This document shows positions 4,541-13,321 of a stretch of DNA of 17,846 nt, piece by piece. Positions within the stretch are counted from its first letter, which is position 1. Each line of letters begins with the position of its first letter. Source of the stretch: Pyrinomonadaceae bacterium (GTDB lineage: Bacteria > Acidobacteriota > Blastocatellia > Pyrinomonadales > Pyrinomonadaceae); the NCBI GenBank assembly GCA_014379795.1, contig JACMLC010000062.1:1-17846 (forward strand), given 5' to 3'. Below the pieces are notes generated by a model. The model saw nothing but the letters and a program-made list of their open reading frames with translations. It was not told the origin of the DNA and searched no databases. Both the position numbers and the translations under genes were made by a program.

Positions 4541-6187
4541 ATGCGATACTCCCCCGTTTTAGCCCTCGCTTTTTTTCTCTGTACCAGTCCCATCATCCTC
4601 GCTCAACACACTTCGATGCATGCGCCCGCCAGCGAGAAACCGGCGACCTTGATGCCGGGGCTTGGCTCGCATCATCATCCGGTGACGACGGGCAATGCCG
4701 AGGCTCAGAAATTTTTCGATCAGGGCTTGACGCTGGTCTATGCCTTTAATCATGAGGAGGCGGTGCGCTCTTTCCGGCGCGCGGCAGAGCTTGACCCGCA
4801 GATGGCGATGGCGCATTGGGGCATCGCGCTCGCGCTGGGGCCGAACATCAATCTGGATGTTGATCCGCAGCGTGAAAAGGCTGCTTATGAAGCGGTGCAA
4901 AAAGCCCTCTCGCTGGTGGCTAAAGTTTCGGAGCGCGAGCGTGCTTACATTGAAGCTCTGGCGAAAAGATATTCCATCGCGCCGGGAGCCGATTTGAAAA
5001 AGCTCGCCGTTGATTACAAGAACGCGATGGGCGAATTGTCAAAGCGTTATCCGGATGATCTGGATGCGGCGACGTTGTATGCGGAGAGCGCGATGAACTT
5101 AAAGCCGTGGCAGCTCTGGACGAGCGACGGCAAGCCAGCCGAAGGCACGGAAGAGATTGTCGCCGTCCTCGAATCCGTGCTCAGGCGCGACCCAGACCAC
5201 ATCGGCGCGATTCATTACTACATACACGCCGTCGAAGCTTCGCGCCATCCCGAACGCGCGATGGTTTACGCGCCGAAACTGACGACGGCAGTTCCGGCAG
5301 CAGGGCATCTGGTGCACATGCCCGCGCACATTTACATGCGGACGGGCGATTACGCGGCAGCCGCGCGCAGCAACAAAGATGCGGCTGAGGCTGATGAAAA
5401 CTTTTTCAAATCGAGCGGCAGAGAAGGTTTTTACCCGCTCATGTATTACAACCACAACCTGCATTTTCTAGCCGTCGCTTATGGCATGAGCGGTCAGTAT
5501 GCAGAGGCCATAGCGGCTTCGCGCAAGCTTGAAAAAAACATCGCGGCGAATCTCAAAGCAATGCCGATGCTTGATGGTTTCGCTGCAACTCCGATGCTGA
5601 TGATGGTGCGCTTTCGCAAGTGGGACGACATTCAAAAGATGCCGCAACCGGAAGCGGGCTTGCACGGCATGATTGCTGTCTGGCGTTTCGCGCGCGGGAT
5701 GGCGCACGCCGCCAAAGGTCAAATCGCAGAGGCCGAGAATGAGCGCAAGCTGTTTCTTGAGTCTGTAAAATCGGTTCCGGCGGAGGCGGGTTACGGGCTG
5801 AACAGCGCGAGCAGCGTGTTGAAGATTGCCGAGCATGTCTTGAGCGCGCGAATCGCCGTCGCACAGCGCAATGAGAAAGCTGCTATCGAATTGTTGCGCA
5901 AGGGCGTGTTGATGGAAGACGCTCTGGCCTACGACGAGCCGCCCGGATGGTTCTTACCGCTGAGAGAAACTTTGGGCGGTGTGCTGCTCAAAAGCGGCGA
6001 CGCGGCGGAGGCGGAAAAAGTTTTCCGCGCTGACCTGCAAAGGAACGCACGCAACGGTCGCTCGCTCTTTGGCCTGATGGAGAGCTTGAAAGCGCAGGGC
6101 AAAAATGATGCCGCGCAATTCGTCCGGCGAGAGTTTGAAAGCGCATGGAAAAATGCAGACACGCAGTTGCGAGTTGAAGATTTATAG
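4541..6187 (+). CDS. Secreted tetratricopeptide repeat protein
   Basis: This 548-residue protein starts with a signal peptide (hydrophobic residues 7-20, probable cleavage after ILA at 21). A short linker with SHHH at 43-46 leads into TPR helices. The first clear repeat is at about 54-87 (AEAQKFFDQG through RRAAELDP), with others near 258-285 (YMRTGDYAAAARSNKDAAEAD), 303-330 and the C-terminal third (KSGDAAEAEKVFRADLQRN). TPR arrays bind proteins or peptides. The export signal places it in the periplasm or outside the cell, and no catalytic motif is apparent. Similar proteins are common in Acidobacteria and Bacteroidetes as uncharacterised TPR proteins. AGGAGA lies seven bases before the ATG and overlaps the DUF5615 stop. 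A weak hairpin follows the stop. Confidence 0.85.
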   Translation: MRYSPVLALAFFLCTSPIILAQHTSMHAPASEKPATLMPGLGSHHHPVTTGNAEAQKFFDQGLTLVYAFNHEEAVRSFRRAAELDPQMAMAHWGIALALGPNINLDVDPQREKAAYEAVQKALSLVAKVSERERAYIEALAKRYSIAPGADLKKLAVDYKNAMGELSKRYPDDLDAATLYAESAMNLKPWQLWTSDGKPAEGTEEIVAVLESVLRRDPDHIGAIHYYIHAVEASRHPERAMVYAPKLTTAVPAAGHLVHMPAHIYMRTGDYAAAARSNKDAAEADENFFKSSGREGFYPLMYYNHNLHFLAVAYGMSGQYAEAIAASRKLEKNIAANLKAMPMLDGFAATPMLMMVRFRKWDDIQKMPQPEAGLHGMIAVWRFARGMAHAAKGQIAEAENERKLFLESVKSVPAEAGYGLNSASSVLKIAEHVLSARIAVAQRNEKAAIELLRKGVLMEDALAYDEPPGWFLPLRETLGGVLLKSGDAAEAEKVFRADLQRNARNGRSLFGLMESLKAQGKNDAAQFVRREFESAWKNADTQLRVEDL

Positions 6188-6210
6188 AAGAGGGTTTTTA
6201 AAACCTCTTT
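6188..6210 (+). terminator. Weak hairpin after the TPR gene
   Basis: AAGAGG (6188-6193) pairs with CCTCTT (6204-6209), and the T and A runs between them can partly pair as well. It starts directly at the stop of the TPR gene, but only two or three T residues follow, so termination is uncertain. Confidence 0.3.
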
Positions 6211-6533
6211 GAAAGGACAGCATTTTTTTTGCGCCGCCAGCGGGAATCAGGATTTACGAACGCTGGCGGCGCAAAACTTTTGATGGAATTTTAGCCCGTG
6301 CGGCTCATTTACTTAAATTTTTACTTGTCGAATGACAGGTAAACGAGTAAAGTACGGGATATTCCAAGGGCTGTTTTTCGGCAAGTCACCCAATACCAGC
6401 TATTCTAAGGCTTCTAACTTAATTTATTCATGCAATCCGCTCCGCGTCAAAGCTGGCGCACTGACGCGGATTAGTTTGAAGTTCTTCAGCCCAGAGAACC
6501 AACTCAAGCTGTTTTACACCAGAAGGAGACCAC
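6211..6533. other. Non-coding gap with two structured elements
   Basis: No convincing gene is present. The gap holds a 16-bp hairpin (6227-6276) and, near the downstream gene, a second inverted repeat. TCCGCGTCA at 6441-6449 pairs with TGACGCGGA at 6462-6470, and an upstream AATCCGC at 6434-6440 could pair instead with GCGGATT at 6466-6472. The stretch between the two elements is AT-rich with no clear promoter. An open frame at 6332-6562 has no family-like features and no ribosome-binding site. Confidence 0.5.
6227..6276. repeat. 16-bp perfect inverted repeat (hairpin)
   Basis: TTTTGCGCCGCCAGCG (6227-6242) is the exact reverse complement of 6261-6276, with an 18-base loop. The T run is on the 5' side and pairs with AAAA on the 3' side; downstream there is only CTTTTG. 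It is therefore not a standard plus-strand terminator. It could act as a processive-transcription barrier, a mobile palindromic element or a protein-binding site. Confidence 0.75.
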
Positions 6534-8177
6534 ATGCGAGCATTACGAACTGCCAACCTTAGCCCGCTTGCCAGACCTCTGTTTGGCACGCTGGCAATCC
6601 TGCTAGCTTTCTCATTGCTGACCGTCGGCTTTCGCCCGACTGTTCAAGCCAACTCTTCTGCACAGGACGCTCCTGATGCGCCGCAGGTGGCTTTTCCGGG
6701 AACCAACGTCGGAGCGATTCCAGACGGCCCTGCGGCCTGCAACGCTTATGGAGCTAACCGCGATGTCGCCTTTGCGGTGACTGGTCTGACCGCCCCGCTT
6801 TCGAGCATGAATGTGGTCATAACCCTGACGCCCAACCACACATGGGTCGGCGACCTCGACGTGAGATTGATCGCACCGGGCGGCGCACCAGAGCATGTCA
6901 TTTTCTCTCGCACGGGAGCCACCACTGCCGCCGCCGCCGGTGACAGTTCGGATGTGTTAGGCCCCTACACCTTCACGGACACAGCGCCTGCGACGCCGAC
7001 GTGGTGGCAAGCGGCAGCGTCTGAGACGACGGGCGGAGCCCCGCTTCCGTCTGCCAGCTACCGGACATCAAGCCCGGGTGAAGTGGCTGGCGGTGGAGCT
7101 AACACTTTGATGCTTCCTGTGTTTGCAGGACTCTCGACGGCTCAACTGAATGGAACGTGGACATTGAGATTCCGCGACCACTGTTCGGCTGACACCGGTA
7201 CGGTCTCTGCGGCGACGCTTAATCTTGTAGGTGCGACGCCGCCGACGCCTGACAAACCCGTAGATTTTGACGGCAACGGCTTTTCCGATTATGCGGTAAT
7301 TCGCGCCACAGGCGGTTCCGGCACTCCGGTAAACTGGTTCATCCTGTCGAACAGTGCAGCGGGCACAGGCGCAAGCAACACATATCAGTGGGGCGCCAAT
7401 GGCGACTTCTTCGTGCCATCCGATTACGACGGCGACAACAAGACTGATCTGGCAGTGTGGCGTGCCAGTACCGGCACCTGGTACATCCTACAGAGTTTAA
7501 CCAGCACAGTGAGGACAGCAAACTTTGGAGCTGCCGGGGATAACCCGACAGTGGTCGGCGACTATGACGGAGACGGCAAGTCTGACTTGGCCGTGTATCG
7601 TCCCGGAGCCGCCGCCGGTAATCCGGCATTCTGGTATGTCCTTAACAGTGGCACCGGCAACGCGAGCGCCGTGCAGTGGGGCAACGGGCCGCAGACCTCT
7701 GCCGGCGACTTTGTCGCTCCCGGAGACTATGACGGCGACGGGCGTTATGACTACGCCGTTCAGCGCGCCATCGGAGGCGGCAATGCAGCCTTCTTCATCA
7801 ATCAATCATCCGGCGGTTCCTCCACCATCCAGTGGGGTTTCTCGACGGACACGGTTGTTCCGGGCGACTATGACGGCGACAACAAGACTGATCTAGCCGT
7901 TGCGCGTTACGGCACGGGCAGCGCGCCGCTTTTCTGGCATGTCCGCCGCAGCACGGACGGGACGGCGCTATCCGTTGAATGGGGCGTCTCTAACGTGGAC
8001 TTCACGACGCAGGGCGATTATGACGGCGATGGTAAGATAGACATCGCAGTCTGGCGTTCCGGTCAGGCCGCTGATCAGACCTACTTCCATGTGCGTCAGA
8101 GCAGCACCGGCATCTCAAAATCCATTGAATGGGGTCTGAATGGAGATTACCCGCCGGCGAATTACAATAGCCACTAA
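6534..8177 (+). CDS. Secreted P-domain and FG-GAP/VCBS repeat protein
   Basis: This 547-residue exported protein has a signal peptide with a hydrophobic core at about residues 15-33 and probable cleavage after VQA at 39. Residues about 55-235 resemble a proprotein-convertase P domain: TPNHTWVGDLDVRLIAPGG, then the final LNGTWTLRFRDHCSADTG and LNLVG strands. From residue 244 there are six FG-GAP/VCBS units marked by calcium-loop motifs such as DFDGNGFSDYAV, DYDGDNKTDLAV and DYDGDGKSDLAV, each followed by an ILS- or FHV-type strand and a WG turn. This implies a calcium-dependent beta-propeller on the outside of the cell. P domains usually accompany a subtilisin-like protease, but none is present. 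AAGGAG lies close before the ATG, and a strong terminator follows. The role is probably adhesion or binding; no enzyme activity is indicated. Confidence 0.88.
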   Translation: MRALRTANLSPLARPLFGTLAILLAFSLLTVGFRPTVQANSSAQDAPDAPQVAFPGTNVGAIPDGPAACNAYGANRDVAFAVTGLTAPLSSMNVVITLTPNHTWVGDLDVRLIAPGGAPEHVIFSRTGATTAAAAGDSSDVLGPYTFTDTAPATPTWWQAAASETTGGAPLPSASYRTSSPGEVAGGGANTLMLPVFAGLSTAQLNGTWTLRFRDHCSADTGTVSAATLNLVGATPPTPDKPVDFDGNGFSDYAVIRATGGSGTPVNWFILSNSAAGTGASNTYQWGANGDFFVPSDYDGDNKTDLAVWRASTGTWYILQSLTSTVRTANFGAAGDNPTVVGDYDGDGKSDLAVYRPGAAAGNPAFWYVLNSGTGNASAVQWGNGPQTSAGDFVAPGDYDGDGRYDYAVQRAIGGGNAAFFINQSSGGSSTIQWGFSTDTVVPGDYDGDNKTDLAVARYGTGSAPLFWHVRRSTDGTALSVEWGVSNVDFTTQGDYDGDGKIDIAVWRSGQAADQTYFHVRQSSTGISKSIEWGLNGDYPPANYNSH

Positions 8178-8522
8178 ACATTAACCCCGGCTGGCGATAA
8201 GCCATTTCAGCCCGTCAGCCTTTAAGCCAAAAAGGGATTGAGCGTCATTTTTAAGAATGATGCTCAATCCCTTTTTTTTCGCCTGAGAGCAGAACACAAG
8301 TGGACAAACCGGACATCAGGCAATAAAAATATTGACGCTATGAAATACCCTCCCTGGTAATTTTCTAACCGCCTAGCTACGGGCGCTTGCACGCCGCGCA
8401 TTAAGCGACGGCTCAGGTACAGCCTTGCCCGCTCGGTGATTCCTCCGCCTCTGACGAGGACGCTTTTCTCAAGACAGCAGCGTTCTCAAAAACTTTCGAG
8501 GCAACAAAAGAGGAATCATCCA
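8178..8522. other. Non-coding gap before the MFS gene
   Basis: The first part holds the terminator at 8229-8279. The remainder has no convincing gene. A TTGACG at 8332-8337 could be a -35 box, but no good -10 box sits 16-18 bases downstream. A short CCTC/GAGG hairpin lies within 8448-8460. No riboswitch class was recognised. Confidence 0.5.
8229..8279 (+). terminator. Strong rho-independent terminator after the FG-GAP gene
   Basis: The arms 8231-8249 (AAAGGGATTGAGCGTCATT) and 8256-8274 pair over 19 bp with a single G-U pair and a 6-base loop, followed by a run of T to 8279. The A run before the stem makes it plausible in both directions. Confidence 0.92.
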
Positions 8523-9734
8523 ATGCTTCATCTGAAAAATGAAAGCCTTGCTCTGCGTCTCGGCAGAGCGGGGCGAAAGTGTGCGCTCTCATTTTCTTTC
8601 ACACTGCTGGCGATAGAGTTTCTGGACGAATTTGTCTTCGGCGTGCGGGAAGTCTCATGGCCGCTCGTTCGTAACGATCTGCAACTTTCTTACACCGAAA
8701 TCGGGCTGTTGATGAGCGTGCCGTCCATCTTCGGCTGCGTGGTCGAGCCTGTGCTGGGCATCCTCGGTGATGTCTGGAAGCGGCGGGCGATTATATTGGG
8801 CGGCGGCATTTTCTTTACTCTCGCTTTTCTGCTCATCGCCGTGAGCAACGGCTTTACGCTCCTGCTGCTGGCATTCATGCTGTTCAGTCCGGCTTCGGGC
8901 GCATTCGTCAATCTCTCGCAGGCGGCTTTGATGGATGCGGCTCCGGCGCGGCGCGAGCAGAACATGGCGCGTTGGGAGTTGGCAGGCTCGTTAGGCAATG
9001 TCGTTGGGCCACTCGCGCTCGGTCTGGCTTTGATGGTCGGAGCAGGCTGGCGCGGCGTGCATGTCATCTTGTTCGCGCTCTCGCTGATGCTGGTCGCGGC
9101 GGCCTGGCGATTCCCTTTCGTCACGCCTTCGGCAGATATGGAGCAGCATGCGCGAATCGGCCTGTGGAAAGGAGTGCGTCAAGCCCTGCGTGCGCTCAAG
9201 AGGCGCGAGGTGTTGCGCTGGCTGATTTTGCTGGAGCTGGCAGATTTGGTGATGGACGGGCTGCACGGCTATCTCGCGCTCTACTTTGTTGACGTGGTGG
9301 GCTTGAGCGAAGCGCAGGCCGGTCTCTCGCTCATCGTCTGGACATGCGCGGGGCTACCCGGCGATATTCTCCTGCTGCCGCTCTTGGAGCGCGTGCGCGG
9401 CCTCAGTTACCTGCGCCTGAGCGCGTTGGTTATCCTGCTGCTCTTTCCGGCGTTTCTGCTCGTCCCCGGCGTCACGTTGAAGCTCGTCGTGTTGGGCTTG
9501 ATAGGCTTCTCAAACGCCGGATGGTATTCGATTCTGAAGGCGCAGCTTTACGCGGCGATGCCCGGTCAAAGCGGCGCGGTGATGGCGCTCGGCAACCTGA
9601 GCGGCCTCTTTACCAGTCTGGTTCCGCTCGGGCTCGGCCTCTTCGCAGAGCGTTTCGGCTTGGGCGCGGCAATGTGGCTCTTGCTCTTAGGACCAATCGC
9701 GCTGCTGTTTGGCGTGCCGCGAGAAAGCAAGTAG
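8523..9734 (+). CDS. MFS transporter
   Basis: This 403-residue inner-membrane protein has about 11-12 hydrophobic segments and belongs to the major facilitator superfamily. The family's loop 2-3 motif is visible as GILGDVWKRRAII at residues 79-91. A longer basic middle loop (about 205-235, with VRQALRALKRREVLRW) separates the two halves. I place the start at 8523, where GAGGAA lies eight bases upstream. An in-frame ATG at 8436 would add 29 polar residues with no membrane logic. The substrate cannot be told; the general form suits drug, sugar or small-molecule proton-coupled transport. It is preceded by a terminated gene and a long leader, so it is probably transcribed alone, and the HicB gene begins 75 bases after it. 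Confidence 0.85.
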   Translation: MLHLKNESLALRLGRAGRKCALSFSFTLLAIEFLDEFVFGVREVSWPLVRNDLQLSYTEIGLLMSVPSIFGCVVEPVLGILGDVWKRRAIILGGGIFFTLAFLLIAVSNGFTLLLLAFMLFSPASGAFVNLSQAALMDAAPARREQNMARWELAGSLGNVVGPLALGLALMVGAGWRGVHVILFALSLMLVAAAWRFPFVTPSADMEQHARIGLWKGVRQALRALKRREVLRWLILLELADLVMDGLHGYLALYFVDVVGLSEAQAGLSLIVWTCAGLPGDILLLPLLERVRGLSYLRLSALVILLLFPAFLLVPGVTLKLVVLGLIGFSNAGWYSILKAQLYAAMPGQSGAVMALGNLSGLFTSLVPLGLGLFAERFGLGAAMWLLLLGPIALLFGVPRESK

Positions 9735-9809
9735 AATCTTTAAGCGAGGATTGAACAAGTTGTCATTGTCCGAAAGGAAGTTGCGCTCAGAGCGGAGGAG
9801 AGAGTAGAC

Positions 9810-10025
9810 ATGATTTTCCACGTTACGCTTGAACAAGCCGAAGACGGCTGGATTGTTGCGGAGTGTCCGGCGCTGCCCGGCTGCGTTTCTCAGGGTAAAG
9901 ACGAGCAGGAGGCTTTGGATAACATCAAAGAAGCGATTACCGCATGGCTCTGGGCAGAAGACCAAAAAGCAGTTTCCGCGCTGCAACCGCAAACAGGCAG
10001 GACGCCTGTTGTAGTGACTGTTTAG
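9810..10025 (+). CDS. HicB-like antitoxin, orphan
   Basis: This 71-residue protein has the HicB RNase-H-like fold pattern: FHVTLEQAEDGWIVAECPALPGCVSQGKDEQEALDNIKEAITAWL, with the typical GCVSQG turn and helix. A GGAGGAG ribosome-binding site ends nine bases before the ATG. It stops soon after the core, without the C-terminal DNA-binding extension found in longer HicB antitoxins. No HicA toxin (a short dsRNA-binding protein with a catalytic histidine) is encoded in the 75 bases upstream or 78 bases downstream. It therefore appears to be a solitary HicB-fold protein. Such solitary proteins are widespread and may have roles other than toxin control. Confidence 0.82.
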   Translation: MIFHVTLEQAEDGWIVAECPALPGCVSQGKDEQEALDNIKEAITAWLWAEDQKAVSALQPQTGRTPVVVTV

Positions 10026-10103
10026 AATGGGAAGATGTAAAGTTTTTTTTCACAACGCACTAACGCGAATATTTATCAGCCTCTCAAAGGCAAACCAGAG
10101 ATA

Positions 10104-13100
10104 ATGCACGTCACAAGGGTTGAGCTAGTCAACATCAAATCTCACGTTCACTCAGAGTATGACTTTGGGCGCGGGACGACTGCGATTACGGGCGAGAATG
10201 GCGCGGGCAAGACCACAATTCTCGAAGCCATCGCGTGGTCGCTGTTTGACACGCTCGATTACAGCAAAGAGGATTTCCTGCGGCGCGGCGCGAAGAAAGG
10301 CTCTGTGCGCGTCACTTTTGAGAGCGATCTGGATGAGCGGCAATACACCGTCTACAGAGACACGGGGCAGGGTTATCATGTTTTCGATCATGGCCTCAAC
10401 ATGCGTATCGCCGAGAAGAAAGCGGATGTCGGCGCGTTCCTGCGACAGCACTTGGGCATCGAGCCGGGGACGGATTTGCGCGCTTTGTTTCGCTCTGCGA
10501 TAGGCGTCCCGCAAGGCTCATTCACAGCCGAATTCATCCTCGCCCCGACCGCGCGCAAGGCTGCCTTTGATCGTCTCTTGAAGGTCGAAGAATATCGTGA
10601 GGGCGCGGAACGCCTGCGCGAGACCGTGCGCCTGATAGACGACCGCACGGCATCCGTGCGCGAGCGCATCGCCAGCGCAGAAGGACAGCTCGCACGTTAT
10701 GACGAGATGGTTCAGGAACAAACGGAAACAAGCTCGCGTGTGCGCGAGCTTGAAACGACGCTGGCGCAGCTCAAAGAGGAAATAGCAGAGCGTGCGCGCG
10801 TCGTAGGTCGTATGGATGCGGCGGAGCAGCGTGCCAATGACACACGCGCCTTGAAAAGCCGTCTCGAAGTCGAGCGAGAAGCATCCGGGCGGCGTCTTCA
10901 TGACAGGCAAGCTGAACGTGATGCCGCCGTCGCAGCCGATGCGCGCAAGCGTGCTGCGGAATCGGACTATCAAGCTCATCTGTCTTCGCTCGAACGCCTG
11001 AGCCAGCTTGAAACAGAGCGTGTGTCGCGCGACAAGTTGCGCGATGAAGCCGCACGCGCAGAAGCTTTGACGGTCTCTGCCAGAAGCGACGTGTCGCGTC
11101 TCGAAGAGACTCTTGAGAGAGCCGTGCAGGCGGGCGTATCTGTGGCCGCGCTCGCTCCACTGATTACGGAGCAGGAAGAATTGGAGCGCGAGCGAGAGCG
11201 GCTTCGTGACTTGCGTGCGCAGGCAGCGAGCGCGGGCAAGCGGCTGGCGCAGCTTGACCGTGAGCTTGACGCACTGCGCAAGCAGCACACGCAAATCCGC
11301 GAGCGCGTCAAAGAGGCCGAGAAGGGAGAGGGCGCGCAGCAACGCGCGGCAGACCTTGCGAGCGAACGCATAGAGATTGAGACGCGGCTCAGCAAGACGG
11401 AGAAAGCTGCGACCAGCCTCAAGCATCTGACCTCGCAGAAAAAAGAGGCTGCACGCGAAGCAGAGCGTTTGCGCCGCGAATCAGCCGCGCGTGAAAAGGA
11501 GATGCGCGAGCTGGAAAAGCTCTCTGCGAAGGCGACAGAACTCGCTAATCTTGCGGCGCGCGAGCGCGAGTTGACCGAACAGCTCGCACACCTCAAAGCC
11601 GGAATCGCGCGCGACGAAAAATTTCATCGCGAAGTCAAAAACGGTCTCTGCCCGATTCTCTCTCAGAAATGCCTCAACATCGGCGAAGACCAGACGCTCG
11701 AAGATTATTTCAAAGATCAGTTCACGGCCAACACCGCGCAGCTCGGCACATTAGAACAGGAGCAGGCTGGCATCGGCCTCGCAGTGCGCGAAGCGCGCGA
11801 AGCCGAAAAACATTTTAACCGGATGGAGAGCGTGCGCGCACAGTTGGAACAGTCGCGCCAACTGCTGGCCGAACGCGAAGCGCTGCTGGCCGGAATCGAA
11901 AAAGAATTGGCCGCGTTGCCGTCAGACGATTTGAAGAATATCAATCAACTGCGCGCCAAATTGTCCGGCATTGACGGCGAATTGATCTTGGTGCAGGAAG
12001 CCTCTCTGAGTTATGCGGAGCTGAATCCGCTCAGGCAACGGCTACAGGAAATCGAGCATGAAGGCAAAGCTAAAAGGGATGAGCGAGAGAGCGTGGCCGC
12101 CGCTGCTGCCGCCGTCTCCGCTCTGGAAAAAGAGATGGAAGAGACGGAAATGCGCCTGCGGACTCTGGAAGACCCGCGCGGGCGCGCTAGCGCACTGCGC
12201 GCAGAAGCCCAACGCGTCGAGGCTTTAAAGACAGAGATCGCGGGCGCGACGGATGCTTTGCGCGCTCTCGAATCTCAATCGCGCTCTCTTTCCGCAGAGC
12301 TTGAAAAATACGTCAAGCTCGACGACGAATGGAACGCGGCGCGCGACGCACGCGACCGGACGATTGCAGCGCACAGGGAATATCTCGCGAGCGAAGCTTT
12401 GGCGGCGACGCTCCCCGCGCGCGAAGCGGAGTTCGCGCAGGCCGAAAAAGAGGCCGCGCGCCTGGCTCTGGAAACAGAAAAAGCGAGCACGGAATATGAC
12501 ACGGCAGCCGCAGCCTACAAACGCGACGAGCACGACACAGAGCGCGCACGCCTGTTAGAAGCGCGCACGCGCGAGGCCGCGAATGCAGCGCAGTTGGAGG
12601 CCGCGCAATCACGCTTGGCCGCGCTTGAGGCGGAGATTCAGCGGCTCGCAGAGGTGCGCGATTCGCTGCGCGACGAGTTTCGCTCTAAAGAGAGGCTCGA
12701 AGAATTGAACGAGGCGACTGAGTTTATCCGCGACACTTTAAAGCAGGCCGGGCCGCTGGTCACAGAGAGTTATCTTTACAACATCTCGATAGAGGCCAAC
12801 CAGCTTTTCCGCGAGATTACGGGCGACGCTGGGCGCGCACTGCGTTGGTCGCGCGACTATGAAATCATTCTCGAAGAGGAAGGCCACGACCGGTCGTTTC
12901 AAAACCTTTCGGGCGGCGAGCAGATGGCCGCAGCACTCGCTGTTCGCCTCGCACTGCTCAAACAGCTCTCGGACATTCGCCTCGCTTTCTTTGACGAGCC
13001 GACCGTCAACATGGACGCCGAGCGGCGCGAGCGACTCGCACAGCAGATCGGGCAAGTGCGCCACTTTGACCAGCTCTTCGTCATCTCGCACGACGATACT

Positions 13101-13175
13101 TTTGAAGAGAACGTTGACCACATCGTTCACGTCAAACGCAGCGTAGACACGGCCACCTTGAGGGCGGAAGGATGA
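10104..13175 (+). CDS. Rad50/SbcC-type SMC family ATPase
   Basis: This 1023-residue SMC-like ATPase is expected to act on DNA ends in repair. The Walker A motif GENGAGKTT is at residues 30-38. Two long coiled-coil arms rich in E, R, K, A and L run from about 180 to 500 and from 535 to 860. They meet at a hook-like centre with cysteines C516 and C523 (LCPILSQKC), a CX6C arrangement in place of the Rad50 CXXC zinc hook. The ABC signature LSGGEQ is at 935-940, Walker B LAFFDE at 960-965 and the H-loop histidine H996 in VISHDD. All ATPase motifs are intact. The Mre11/SbcD nuclease that normally neighbours sbcC is absent on both sides. No strong ribosome-binding site is seen before the ATG. A repeat-derived terminator follows. 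Confidence 0.92.
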   Translation: MHVTRVELVNIKSHVHSEYDFGRGTTAITGENGAGKTTILEAIAWSLFDTLDYSKEDFLRRGAKKGSVRVTFESDLDERQYTVYRDTGQGYHVFDHGLNMRIAEKKADVGAFLRQHLGIEPGTDLRALFRSAIGVPQGSFTAEFILAPTARKAAFDRLLKVEEYREGAERLRETVRLIDDRTASVRERIASAEGQLARYDEMVQEQTETSSRVRELETTLAQLKEEIAERARVVGRMDAAEQRANDTRALKSRLEVEREASGRRLHDRQAERDAAVAADARKRAAESDYQAHLSSLERLSQLETERVSRDKLRDEAARAEALTVSARSDVSRLEETLERAVQAGVSVAALAPLITEQEELERERERLRDLRAQAASAGKRLAQLDRELDALRKQHTQIRERVKEAEKGEGAQQRAADLASERIEIETRLSKTEKAATSLKHLTSQKKEAAREAERLRRESAAREKEMRELEKLSAKATELANLAARERELTEQLAHLKAGIARDEKFHREVKNGLCPILSQKCLNIGEDQTLEDYFKDQFTANTAQLGTLEQEQAGIGLAVREAREAEKHFNRMESVRAQLEQSRQLLAEREALLAGIEKELAALPSDDLKNINQLRAKLSGIDGELILVQEASLSYAELNPLRQRLQEIEHEGKAKRDERESVAAAAAAVSALEKEMEETEMRLRTLEDPRGRASALRAEAQRVEALKTEIAGATDALRALESQSRSLSAELEKYVKLDDEWNAARDARDRTIAAHREYLASEALAATLPAREAEFAQAEKEAARLALETEKASTEYDTAAAAYKRDEHDTERARLLEARTREAANAAQLEAAQSRLAALEAEIQRLAEVRDSLRDEFRSKERLEELNEATEFIRDTLKQAGPLVTESYLYNISIEANQLFREITGDAGRALRWSRDYEIILEEEGHDRSFQNLSGGEQMAAALAVRLALLKQLSDIRLAFFDEPTVNMDAERRERLAQQIGQVRHFDQLFVISHDDTFEENVDHIVHVKRSVDTATLRAEG

Positions 13176-13195
13176 AATAATTTGCTGCTTTTTCG

Positions 13196-13289
13196 CTTTG
13201 CGTTCTTTGCGTCTTACCACTTTGCGTTCTTTGCGGTTAAGCGCTTTTAACGCAAAGGGCGCAAAGTTTTTCTCGCCAAGAACGCAAAG
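13196..13289. repeat. CTTTGCGTTC-type repeat cluster
   Basis: A 16-base unit, CTTTGCGTTCTTTGCG, occurs twice in direct orientation (13196-13211 and 13220-13235). Inverted relatives follow at 13251-13266 and 13278-13289. The cluster fills most of the gap between the SMC gene and the RNase H gene. Similar GCAAAG-rich intergenic repeats are known to recur in many environmental genomes; whether this one recurs in this genome cannot be seen here. Confidence 0.75.
13220..13271 (+). terminator. Repeat-derived terminator after the SMC gene
   Basis: The second direct unit with its TTAA end (13220-13240) pairs with 13247-13266 over about 20 bp, allowing G-U pairs and one bulged G. The loop is GCGCTT, and five T residues follow (13267-13271). 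This has the form of an intrinsic terminator built from repeat units. Confidence 0.55.
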
Positions 13290-13321
13290 AGCTACTACTC
13301 TCGATTTAAACTAATGAGCCG

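Noticed and set aside
6332..6562. Open frame of 76 codons upstream of the FG-GAP gene
   Set aside because: It has no ribosome-binding site or family-like sequence, it overlaps the start of the real gene, and it covers a structured leader.
8332..8363. Promoter for the MFS gene with TTGACG
   Set aside because: No acceptable -10 box lies at 16-18 bases; TAATTT would need a 20-base spacer.
10518..11426. 302-codon open frame on the minus strand
   Set aside because: It is a shadow of the SMC coiled-coil region, with composition dominated by R, L and A and no motif.
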